Assembly: GCA_050250135.1 (NCBI GenBank)
Contig: JBFWPF010000022.1
Span: 1-34,406, forward strand
Source: JBFWPF01 sp050250135
GTDB lineage: Bacteria > Chlamydiota > Chlamydiia > Chlamydiales > JAFEGQ01
Reading direction: 5' to 3'
Length of the DNA: 34,406 nucleotides
Within the stretch, counting starts at the first letter, position 1; each line of letters starts with the position of its first letter. The position numbers were made by a program, and so were the translations under genes. The notes below the pieces were generated by a model, which was given only the letters and a program-made list of their open reading frames with translations, was not told the DNA's origin and searched no databases. This document shows, piece by piece, positions 13,172-20,607 of this stretch.

Positions 13172-14749
13172 ATGGAGCTTTCAGCTATTCCAGATGATAT
13201 TCTGGCAGGGGAATTGTTTCGCCATATTCCTGTAGGGGATCTGATCAGGGCAACTGGCGTTTGCAAAAGGTGGAATGAGCTGATCAAGCGCCACCAGCTG
13301 ATGCAGGATCGTTATTGGGGCCCCCACCTAGGTAGGGAGTTTGGCCGCAACGTCAAGATAGCCCCTCTAAATTTAGGGAGCAGCCCCTCCCAGTACGAGA
13401 TCTATAGGGCTCTCTCTGAGTACTTCAAACACCTAGCCGCCGCTCCCATTCGGACAGAAGCGCTCAAGATGCCGACGGTAGAGGAGCAGGCAATCGTTTT
13501 AAACTGCGACCGCCTTTTCCAAACGGTAGTCGTTGATAGTGTAGAGCCACGCACAGTCCGGACCTATGTGCGATTGGGAGCTCAGCATCGAAATAGGGAG
13601 GCGTTTGAGGTGCTTTGTCAGTGCCTTAAAAAGGACGACCTCGAGGGCAATTTCATCCGTGTGGTGCTGTTGGGGTGGGAGGAGGGGGTTGCTCTGATGT
13701 TGGCGGCGAAATTAGATCCTCGAAATTGGCATACGCCCCAAGGAAATCCCCTGCACTATGCGGCCCGTTTGGGCCATCTAGGATGCCTCAAGCTGTTGGC
13801 AAATGCCGCCCCCGATTTGATCGATGAGAAGGCGGAGGATGGCGGATCAACGCCCCTTCTTTTGGCAGCGGCATGTCACCACTTTGATGGGGTCGAATTT
13901 TTGCTGGACAAGGGGGCAGACCCCACCATTCCCGATGCGAGCGGGCGCCTCCCTTTGGCCACTCTCATAGTCGAGGGGCAGGTCGATCTGGTGATGGGGA
14001 TAGTCAAAAAACGGCCAGAGGTGCTTCAGCAGCCTTCGATAAAGGCGGGATGGTTTCCCCTTGGGATAGCCATCTATGATAACAAGTTTGAGGTCGTTAG
14101 GGCCCTGCTCGATCACTCCCCCGAGCTTGCCAACCAGCCCTGCACGAGCGACGGGGAGTTGCCGCTTAAGGGAGCGCTTTGTCGTTCAGAGAGTCAGGGG
14201 TTTGAGATGGTGAAGCTGCTCCTCGGACGGGGGGCCGACCCCAACATTCCCAAGGCGATCGGCATCTTCTCCCCCTTGGGGTGGCTCATAAGGAAGGGGC
14301 AGGTCGAACTGGTTAGCGGGCTAGTCCAAAGATGGCCGGAGCTGCTGCAGCAGCCCTGTACTAGCGAGGGGGGGATCCCTCTTCAGGCAGCGGTCTATTG
14401 CTCGAGTAAGCAGGGGGTTGAGATGGTCAAGATGCTCCTCGAACGGGGGGCCGATCCCCGGATAAGGGTGAACGGAAGCCGACCCAGAGAAATAGCCGAG
14501 CGCCTCAAGTATCGTGAGGTGGCACGTCTTATTGAGGAGCGCGAGTCACAGCTGCCCGATCCTGAACTGAGGTGGGCGACGCCCGGTATGTTGCTAGCTG
14601 GAGCCTTCCTCCTGTGGTTTGGCTGGTTGCTATGGCGGGCTACTAAGTCCTGGGAGCTAAAATTTCTACCGATCTGCGCTATGGGCCTTGGCGGACTTTA
14701 CCTTTGGGGCTCTTGGGAAGGGCGCCGCCACTTTCTGGCTAGCGCTTGA
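13172..14749 (+). CDS. F-box / ankyrin protein with C-terminal membrane hairpin, probable effector
   Basis: The 525-residue protein opens with an F-box at about 5-40 (IPDDILAGELFRHIPVGDLI, then CKRWNELI), the motif that docks on SKP1 in eukaryotic SCF ubiquitin ligases. Ankyrin units fill about 190-455 (GNPLHYAARLGHLGCLKLL; LLLGRGADPN; MLLERGADPR). A block of about 100 residues appears twice: LL(Q)QP, CTS, G, PL and GADP recur with the same spacing. Two hydrophobic segments at about 470-489 and 497-514 form a hairpin like that of inclusion-membrane proteins. A likely role is to recruit host proteins to a ubiquitin ligase at the vacuole membrane; that role is inferred. The 3' end overlaps ftsK by 11 bases, tail to tail. 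Confidence 0.82.
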   Translation: MELSAIPDDILAGELFRHIPVGDLIRATGVCKRWNELIKRHQLMQDRYWGPHLGREFGRNVKIAPLNLGSSPSQYEIYRALSEYFKHLAAAPIRTEALKMPTVEEQAIVLNCDRLFQTVVVDSVEPRTVRTYVRLGAQHRNREAFEVLCQCLKKDDLEGNFIRVVLLGWEEGVALMLAAKLDPRNWHTPQGNPLHYAARLGHLGCLKLLANAAPDLIDEKAEDGGSTPLLLAAACHHFDGVEFLLDKGADPTIPDASGRLPLATLIVEGQVDLVMGIVKKRPEVLQQPSIKAGWFPLGIAIYDNKFEVVRALLDHSPELANQPCTSDGELPLKGALCRSESQGFEMVKLLLGRGADPNIPKAIGIFSPLGWLIRKGQVELVSGLVQRWPELLQQPCTSEGGIPLQAAVYCSSKQGVEMVKMLLERGADPRIRVNGSRPREIAERLKYREVARLIEERESQLPDPELRWATPGMLLAGAFLLWFGWLLWRATKSWELKFLPICAMGLGGLYLWGSWEGRRHFLASA

Positions 14750-16907
14750 GCAGCACCTGGCGGGGCTTGGCGCCGTCCTGGGGGCCGATGACCCCGTCCC
14801 GCTCGAGCTGGTCCATAATGGCTGCCGCTCTGGCATAGCCCACTTTTAGCTTGCGCTGCAGGTAGGTGGTGGAGGCCACGCCAGCATGGATCACCGTCTC
14901 CTTTGCCTCAGTGTAGAGGGCGTCTCTGTCGCCGGTGGCCTCACCCCCTTCTGTCCGGTTTTGGAAAGAGCGGATCAGGTAGTTGGGGGGCCCCTTTCGG
15001 CAAATGTCGCTGACAATCTTCTGGATGTCGGAGTCGGGAACATAGGTCCCTTGCGCGCGGACAAGGTGGGAGGTGCCGGGAGGGAGGAGGAGCATATCCC
15101 CGTTCCCGAGGAGGTTTTCAGCGCCCGTCTCATCGAGTATGATCTGGCTGTTGACCCGGCTCGAGACCTTGAAGGCGATTCGGGAGGGGAAGTTGGCCTT
15201 GATAAGGCCGGTGATCACCTCACGGGAGGGGCGCTGGGTAGCGAGTATGAGGTGGATGCCAACGGCGCGGGCCATCTGGGCGATCCGGGTAATGGGGCTC
15301 TCGATGTCGGTTGAGGAGACCATCATCAGGTCGGCCAGCTCGTCGATGATCCCCACAAAGTAGGGGAACTTGTCAGGGATAGGTATGCCGGCCTCGGCCT
15401 CTTCGTGGGGGTTTTTCTGGCGGGAGTTGAAGGCCTGGATGTTTCGGATCCCAAGGCGCTTGAGGACCTCGTAGCGCATCTCCATCTCGCTCACGAGCCA
15501 GTTGAGGGCCGTCGAGGCCTCCTGAGGCTCGGTGATGACGGGGGCGATCATATGGGGAAGATCGCTGTAGCCGGTCAGCTCAACCTTTTTGGGGTCGACC
15601 ATCAGGAGGCGGACCTGGTCGGGGCTGCAGCTCATCAGCAGCGACATGATGATCGCATTGACGCAGACCGATTTCCCTGAGCCGGTGGCGCCGGCGATGA
15701 TCATATGGGGCATCTTGGCCAGGTCGCTGATGACCGGCTCACCCGTTACCGTTTTGCCGAGGAAGAGGGGGAGGGCGTGGTGCTCGCCACTTTTTTTGTA
15801 GGCGGTGAGCATCTCCTTAAAGTGGACCGCCTGAGGTTGGGGATTGGGGACCTCGATCCCAACGGCCGCTTTCCCGGGGATGGGGGCGATGATCCGGATC
15901 GACTTGGCCTGCATGTTGAGGGCGATGTCGTTAGCAAGGGCCTTGATCTTTTGGACCTTCACTCCAACGGCGGGGTGGACCTCGATCGAGATGACGGTGG
16001 GGCCGCAGTGGATGTCCCCCACCTTGGCTTCGATGCCGAAGTTGGTGAGGGTCTCTTCCAGGATGCCGGCGAGCTGCTCGAGCTCCCGCTTGAGGGCGGC
16101 GGGGTCGACCTTTTTCCCTTCAGTGAGGAGGTGGAAGGCGGGAGGGGAGTAGGCGGAAGGGGGTTTGGGGATGTGGGGAGCAGGTCTGGGGATCGGGGGG
16201 GCCATCGGAGGGGGAGGGGGGACCGGCTGGGCGACAGGAGGTGGGGGGAGGACCACTTGCCGGAGCGGAGTTGGGGGCGCCACCGGTTTTTTGGGCCGGG
16301 TGAAGAGGGGCTTTAGCGAGGGGAAGCGGATCTTTTTGAGCTTGGCAAGGAGCTGCGCGAGGAGGGTGGTGATCTTGACCTCGGTCATCACGAGGATCGC
16401 CCCAAGGCCGAGGCCAAGGGAGAGGAAGAGGGTGCCGATCGTGCTCAGGAGGTGGTGGAGGTTGACGTAAGGGAGATCGCGGTAGAGGTAGGTGGTGGGG
16501 ACACCCCCCATATGGAAGCGGCCGCTGGTAGTATTGATCAGCGAGTAGGTGTAGCGGCCAAGGGTGGGAAAGCTGGTGGCGAGGAGGGTGAGCAGGAGGC
16601 AAAGGGAGGCGAGTAGAACGGCTAAACACCCGAGCTTCAGCCTGGACCTGGTGGGCGGTTTTCCGACGAGGAGGGAGGTCCCCCACCAAAAGAGGGCGGC
16701 GACGAGGAAGTAGCTGGCCAGGCCAAAGAGGTACTGGAGCGACCAGGCGATCGTGTAGCCGATTAGCCCGAGCCAGTTGTCACCGATCACCCCCGTTTTG
16801 AGGCTAATGAGTCCGAGCAAAAAGAAGAGGCCAAGGGCGATAAGCCCTAGGCCGCTCAACTCTTGCGTGAGGCTCCTCGGAGTCCCTTCGGCCGCTTTTT
16901 TCCCCAT
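14739..16907 (-). CDS. ftsK: DNA translocase FtsK/SpoIIIE
   Basis: The 722-residue protein has about four N-terminal membrane segments (18-40, 50-80, 92-112, 152-175), a Pro-rich linker (205-255), and the motor with Walker A GATGSGKS at 406-413 and Walker B in YFVGIIDELADLMM. A C-terminal winged-helix gamma domain (TTYLQRKLKVGYARAAAIMD) ends the protein. It pumps chromosome DNA at division so that termini are resolved. It starts five bases after uppP, and the GGGGG within the uppP tail serves as its ribosome binding site, so the two form one operon. Confidence 0.95.
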   Translation of the reverse strand: MGKKAAEGTPRSLTQELSGLGLIALGLFFLLGLISLKTGVIGDNWLGLIGYTIAWSLQYLFGLASYFLVAALFWWGTSLLVGKPPTRSRLKLGCLAVLLASLCLLLTLLATSFPTLGRYTYSLINTTSGRFHMGGVPTTYLYRDLPYVNLHHLLSTIGTLFLSLGLGLGAILVMTEVKITTLLAQLLAKLKKIRFPSLKPLFTRPKKPVAPPTPLRQVVLPPPPVAQPVPPPPPMAPPIPRPAPHIPKPPSAYSPPAFHLLTEGKKVDPAALKRELEQLAGILEETLTNFGIEAKVGDIHCGPTVISIEVHPAVGVKVQKIKALANDIALNMQAKSIRIIAPIPGKAAVGIEVPNPQPQAVHFKEMLTAYKKSGEHHALPLFLGKTVTGEPVISDLAKMPHMIIAGATGSGKSVCVNAIIMSLLMSCSPDQVRLLMVDPKKVELTGYSDLPHMIAPVITEPQEASTALNWLVSEMEMRYEVLKRLGIRNIQAFNSRQKNPHEEAEAGIPIPDKFPYFVGIIDELADLMMVSSTDIESPITRIAQMARAVGIHLILATQRPSREVITGLIKANFPSRIAFKVSSRVNSQIILDETGAENLLGNGDMLLLPPGTSHLVRAQGTYVPDSDIQKIVSDICRKGPPNYLIRSFQNRTEGGEATGDRDALYTEAKETVIHAGVASTTYLQRKLKVGYARAAAIMDQLERDGVIGPQDGAKPRQVLLKR

Positions 16908-16911
16908 CCCC

Positions 16912-17694
16912 CTATCCGATGTTGAAGATCAGTGTGGCAAAGAGGCCGAGGCCAAAGCAGTACCAGGCAAAGGCCTTGAGCCCCTTCTCTTCGACCCATC
17001 GGAGGAGGAGCTTGAGAGCTCCATAGCCGGTGATCAGAGAGGCGCCGTACCCTATTGCATAGTCGATTCCTCCCATTGGAGCAAGGGGAATATCCCCGCG
17101 GGCTAGCTCTAGGCCAGTCAGAAGGCAGGCGCCCAAGACCGCAGGGAGGGAGAGGAGGAAGGAGAAGCGGACCGCATCGTAGCGGTCCCACCCCATCAGC
17201 CGTGCTCCCGTAATCGTCGAGCCGCTGCGCGATACGCCTGGGATTAGGGCGAGGGCCTGGAAGGCGCCGATCACAAGGGCGTCGCGGCAGAGCTTTCCCG
17301 CCGGTTTGCTCTCGGCCAGCGTTCGGGCCCGCTCACCCAAAAAGAGGAGGAGGGCGGTCAGGATAAAGAAGGGGCCGAGGAGTTTCGGGGAGGCATAGAG
17401 GGAGGAGAGGGGCCCCTTGATCAGGGCGAGGGGGACGAGGGGAAGGGTGCCGATCACCAGAAGGAGGAGGGTAAAGCGGCGGCGGGAGAAGAGGGAGCGG
17501 ACATCAGGGCCAAAGATGATGAGGAGGGCGGTCAGGGTTCCCAGGTGGCAGACCAGGTCAAAGGGGAGGTAGGCGTCGAGATCCCGCAGGCCAAAAAGGT
17601 ATTCAAAAAGTTTAAGGTGACCTGAGGAGCTAATCGGTAAAAACTCGGTTAACCCCTGGACAATCCCCAGAAGGAGGGCCAGAAGAGGGGACAT
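16912..17694 (-). CDS. uppP: Undecaprenyl-diphosphatase UppP (BacA)
   Basis: This is a 260-residue polytopic membrane protein with the two family motifs: GLTEFLPISSSGHLKLFEYL near the N-terminus and PGVSRSGSTITGARLMGWDR in the middle. It dephosphorylates undecaprenyl diphosphate to recycle the lipid carrier for cell-wall precursors, which fits the reduced peptidoglycan pathway known in Chlamydiae. The start MSPLLALLLGIVQGL at 17,694 was chosen because the longer frame (to 17,760) runs into the tRNA gene. It lies 24 bases after tRNA-His and just before ftsK. Confidence 0.95.
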   Translation of the reverse strand: MSPLLALLLGIVQGLTEFLPISSSGHLKLFEYLFGLRDLDAYLPFDLVCHLGTLTALLIIFGPDVRSLFSRRRFTLLLLVIGTLPLVPLALIKGPLSSLYASPKLLGPFFILTALLLFLGERARTLAESKPAGKLCRDALVIGAFQALALIPGVSRSGSTITGARLMGWDRYDAVRFSFLLSLPAVLGACLLTGLELARGDIPLAPMGGIDYAIGYGASLITGYGALKLLLRWVEEKGLKAFAWYCFGLGLFATLIFNIG

Positions 17695-17718
17695 CGCACA
17701 CCTCGTAAGAACACGGTG

Positions 17719-17793
17719 GGCGATCGACGGGTCTCGAACCCGCGACCTCCGGAACCACAATCCGGCGCTCTAACCAACTGAGCTACGATCGCC
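17719..17793 (-). tRNA. tRNA-His (GTG)
   Basis: The cloverleaf folds on the minus strand: acceptor GCGATCG with CGATCGC, D-arm GCTCAGTTGGTTAGAGC, anticodon loop TTGTGGT within CCGGA/TCCGG, and T-loop TTCGAGA in GCGGG/CCCGT. An extra G at -1 faces C73, the histidine identity pair. CCA is not encoded (CAC follows C73). Confidence 0.96.
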
Positions 17794-17831
17794 ACAAGGG
17801 GAGTAATCGTAACTAAGGGAGCCTTTTTTCG

Positions 17832-18650
17832 CTAGACGTTGCCCGTTAGGCGGATCATGGTCTGGATAGTGGAGAAGGCTTTGGAGGCGATCTTGGCCAT
17901 CCCAGTGTAGAGGGCCTCGATCGAGCTCTTCTGAACCCCCATTTGGGCCTGGAGGACCTGGCCGACATCGGAGACCTGACCGATCAGGTTTTGCCACCCG
18001 ATTTGGAACTGCGTGACTTTGCTGCTCCCCGATCCCACCAGGATAAGGGTACTGTGTAGCGCTGTGGCAAATCTTTGCTCTGCAGCTTGCTCCTCTTTTG
18101 ATCCCGGCTTAGCCTTCCACCAGGCCTCAAGGGCTTGGTTGAAATTGACCGCCCCAGGGGTCCCTTGGGCAAGTCGCTCAAGAACGGATATAACGTTGGT
18201 CGTTCCCGCGCCCGATGAGTTGAGGACCTGGTTGATCAGCCCGCCCGCATTGGCCATGGCCTCTTGGATCTGCCCCTGCGGCAAGTTAAACTGTGCCCCC
18301 ACTTGGGCGATGACCTGCTTATACCCTTCGGCACCAAACTTCTTCAGAGCGGCAAGGGCCTCCAACATTTTCTTCTCATCTGCCTTCGTTTGGTTAGAGT
18401 CGCTCCCATACTGATTGTAGTCCGTCTGCCATTGGGCCATCCACTGTTGAACGGCCGTCTCCTTCTTGAGGAGCTCGGTCATCACCTTGATCTCGGCAAG
18501 GAACTTGGCCACCTCCTGGGCGATCGAGTTGGCTAGGTCGCCGGCCTGGCCGATCGTCCAGCCAAACCCCCCCGCCATCTGCGCCCCGCCAACGCCGGGC
18601 TGTGTAGGGGGTGTAGCGCCCTCTGGACCAGAGACTTGGAAGTTAGCCAT
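17832..18650 (-). CDS. Hypothetical helical Gly/Ala/Gln-rich protein, possibly secreted
   Basis: The 272-residue protein has an unordered Gly/Pro start (about 1-30), long amphipathic helices (KFLAEIKVMTELLKKETAVQ; LEALAALKKFGAEGYKQVIA), and a C-terminal helical part after 215 (QVSDVGQVLQAQMGVQKSSI). It has no cleavable signal peptide and no clear membrane segment. A disordered N-terminus followed by coiled helices is common in type III secretion substrates; that is a suggestion only. It has its own promoter candidate at 18,685-18,714 and is divergent from ndh. The family is not recognised. Confidence 0.7.
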   Translation of the reverse strand: MANFQVSGPEGATPPTQPGVGGAQMAGGFGWTIGQAGDLANSIAQEVAKFLAEIKVMTELLKKETAVQQWMAQWQTDYNQYGSDSNQTKADEKKMLEALAALKKFGAEGYKQVIAQVGAQFNLPQGQIQEAMANAGGLINQVLNSSGAGTTNVISVLERLAQGTPGAVNFNQALEAWWKAKPGSKEEQAAEQRFATALHSTLILVGSGSSKVTQFQIGWQNLIGQVSDVGQVLQAQMGVQKSSIEALYTGMAKIASKAFSTIQTMIRLTGNV

Positions 18651-18684
18651 AACCTTTTGCCTGATAGTTACTTCTTATACCATT

Positions 18685-18714
18685 ATTTTACTAAATAATT
18701 GCCGAGATGTCCAA
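18685..18714 (-). promoter_or_regulatory. Candidate promoter of the helical protein gene
   Basis: On the minus strand TTGGAC (18,709-18,714) and TAAAAT (18,685-18,690) are 18 bases apart, about 35 bases before the ATG at 18,650. Confidence 0.4.
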
Positions 18715-18730
18715 TTTTTTATTATTATCT

Positions 18731-18766
18731 TATAATTAGGTACCTTCCATTTTTGTTTACCTAATT
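18731..18766. promoter_or_regulatory. TATAAT box joined to a 9 bp inverted repeat upstream of ndh
   Basis: TATAAT (18,731-18,736) faces ndh, though its -35 region is poor (TGTCCA). AATTAGGTA (18,734-18,742) and TACCTAATT (18,758-18,766) are perfect inverted arms 15 bases apart. The left arm overlaps the -10 box, as an operator would. Confidence 0.35.
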
Positions 18767-18810
18767 TTGGGGACGGGGTAGGGTGAAGGGAGAGGTCAAG
18801 GAGGACGGGC

Positions 18811-20094
18811 GTGGTCAAGGCAGCTAAAGTCGTGATTATCGGGGGGGGCTTTGGGGGGCTGAATGCTGCTAAGGGGCTGGGTAAGAAGGTGCCCGAGGTG
18901 GTTATCGTGGACAAGACCAACCACCACCTCTTCCAACCCCTCCTCTACCAGGTAGCGAGCGCGGCCCTCTCCCCGGGGCAGATCGCCGCCCCCATCCGGG
19001 AGGCCGTTGCCAAACAGAAGAATGCCGTTGTGATCATGGGGGAGGTCCTCAAGATCGAGAAGGGGGCCCGCCTCCTCCATATGGCCAATGGGGACAGGAT
19101 CAAGTATGACTACCTCGTCGTCGCTCCAGGGGCTCGCCACTCCTATTTTGGCCACGACGAGTGGGAGGGGCTTGCTCCGGGGATCAAGACCCTAAACGAC
19201 GCCCTCTCTATCCGGGAGCGGATCCTCCAGTCGTTTGAGAAGGCCGAGCGCTCCGATAGCATCTCCGAGGCCGAAAAGTACCTCAACTTTGTGGTGATCG
19301 GGGCCGGGCCGACCGGCGTTGAGATGGCGGGTGCCATCGCCGAGATCGCCTACAAAACGATGATCCGCAACTTCCGCCGGATCAACACCGAAAAGACCAA
19401 GATTTTCCTTGTCGAAGGGGCCCCACAGGTCCTCCCGACCTACCCCAAAAAGCTAGGGGACCATGCTAAGCGGGACCTCGAAAAAATGGGGGTGCAGGTC
19501 CTTACCGAAACGATGGTCACCAACATTACCTGTGAGGGGGTTCAGCTGGGAGAGCACTTTATCCCCGCCACCAACGTGATCTGGGCTGCGGGTAACCAGG
19601 CCTCCCCCCTCCTCAAGAGCCTCGACGTCCCTCTCGACAAGCAGGGGAGGGTGATGGTCAACCCCGATCTCTCGATCCCGGGCCATCCTGAGATTTTTGT
19701 GATCGGCGACGCAGCCCACGCCAAGGGGGTCGATGGGAAGCCCCTTCCGGGGATTGCCCCCACGGCGATCCAGCAGGGGAAGTATGTGGCCAAGATCATC
19801 AAGAATCGGACCCCTCCCGACAAGCGCCCCCCCTTCCGCTACCTTGACAAGGGGATGATGGCCACGATTGGGACTAACAAGGCGGTCGCCATGATCGGCC
19901 ACTGGCACATGACCGGTTATCTCGCTTGGCTTGCCTGGGGCTTTATCCACATCCTCTACCTGATCGGATTCCGCAACCGCGCCCTTGTGATGATCGGGTG
20001 GGTCTTCCAGTACTTTACCGGGCAGCGGGGTGCCCGCCTGATCCGCGGCACCCTCGATGAGGATGATACTCGCCCCCCTTGCGGAGCGGCTTAG
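18811..20094 (+). CDS. ndh: Type II NADH:quinone dehydrogenase
   Basis: The 427-residue flavoprotein has the FAD-binding motif VVIIGGGFGGLNAAKGL at the start, the second dinucleotide fold at FVVIGAGPTGVEMAGAIAEI, and the FAD contact GHPEIFVIGDAAHAKG. The tail (about 368-405) has hydrophobic helices for membrane attachment. It oxidises NADH and reduces quinone without pumping protons. GTG is the start, with AGGAGG about six bases upstream. The 3' end overlaps the next gene tail to tail by four bases. Confidence 0.92.
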   Translation: MVKAAKVVIIGGGFGGLNAAKGLGKKVPEVVIVDKTNHHLFQPLLYQVASAALSPGQIAAPIREAVAKQKNAVVIMGEVLKIEKGARLLHMANGDRIKYDYLVVAPGARHSYFGHDEWEGLAPGIKTLNDALSIRERILQSFEKAERSDSISEAEKYLNFVVIGAGPTGVEMAGAIAEIAYKTMIRNFRRINTEKTKIFLVEGAPQVLPTYPKKLGDHAKRDLEKMGVQVLTETMVTNITCEGVQLGEHFIPATNVIWAAGNQASPLLKSLDVPLDKQGRVMVNPDLSIPGHPEIFVIGDAAHAKGVDGKPLPGIAPTAIQQGKYVAKIIKNRTPPDKRPPFRYLDKGMMATIGTNKAVAMIGHWHMTGYLAWLAWGFIHILYLIGFRNRALVMIGWVFQYFTGQRGARLIRGTLDEDDTRPPCGAA

Positions 20095-20522
20095 TCATAT
20101 TTCTTTCGGAAGGCTTTGAATTCGCTTGGCCAGACCGCAAGGGCCTCCTTCTCAAAGGTGGCCCACTTCTTCGGGTCGACCTTTTTGGCAAGCTCATAGA
20201 ATTTGATGGCCTGCTTGTCGATAAGGCCCTTGGTCGGGAGGACTTTGTAAAAGATCGCCTCGTTGACCAGCTTTCGGACGACCTTGGCTGAAAACTCGGC
20301 GAGTTGCTCTAGATAGGCCAACTTCTCGGTGCCGTCATGTTCGAGGAGCTCGGTGTAGTCCTTTACCTGCAGCTGATAGAGGTTGTCGGGCGTTGGTAGG
20401 TCTCCATAGTGCTTGTGGAGCTCGAGGAGGTAGGCCCCAAATTCCTCGGGAGTCTTGGGGAGCTTAGGAGTCTCGCCCGAGTCCCGTGGAGGGGGAGAGG
20501 GGGGGATTGAGGTGGGTTCCAT
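20091..20522 (-). CDS. Small hypothetical helical protein
   Basis: The 143-residue protein starts MEPTSIPPSPPPR, a disordered Pro/Ser segment, and continues as a helical, Lys/Glu-rich domain (TPEEFGAYLLELHKHYGDLP; AKVVRKLVNEAIFYK). The start at 20,522 is preferred over an upstream ATG because the extra 15 codons are AT-rich leader sequence overlapping the promoter region. No family is recognised, and no membrane segment or signal is seen. Confidence 0.65.
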   Translation of the reverse strand: MEPTSIPPSPPPRDSGETPKLPKTPEEFGAYLLELHKHYGDLPTPDNLYQLQVKDYTELLEHDGTEKLAYLEQLAEFSAKVVRKLVNEAIFYKVLPTKGLIDKQAIKFYELAKKVDPKKWATFEKEALAVWPSEFKAFRKKYD

Positions 20523-20538
20523 GCGGTATTTTATTTTT

Positions 20539-20567
20539 AATATAAGTAATAAAAAATTTATTACCAA
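20539..20567 (-). promoter_or_regulatory. Candidate promoter of the small hypothetical gene
   Basis: On the minus strand TTGGTA (20,562-20,567) and TATATT (20,539-20,544) are 17 bases apart, with the ATG 17 bases further on. Confidence 0.4.
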
Positions 20568-20569
20568 TA

Positions 20570-20599
20570 TTGAAAAATTAGGCTTTGTGGGGATTTAAT
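20570..20599 (+). promoter_or_regulatory. Candidate promoter of the comEC-pts operon
   Basis: TTGAAA (20,570-20,575) and TTTAAT (20,594-20,599) are 18 bases apart, each five of six to consensus. Transcription would start near 20,606, almost at the GTG start of comEC (20,608), giving a leaderless or nearly leaderless message. Confidence 0.45.
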
Positions 20600-20607
20600 A
20601 GACGGCC

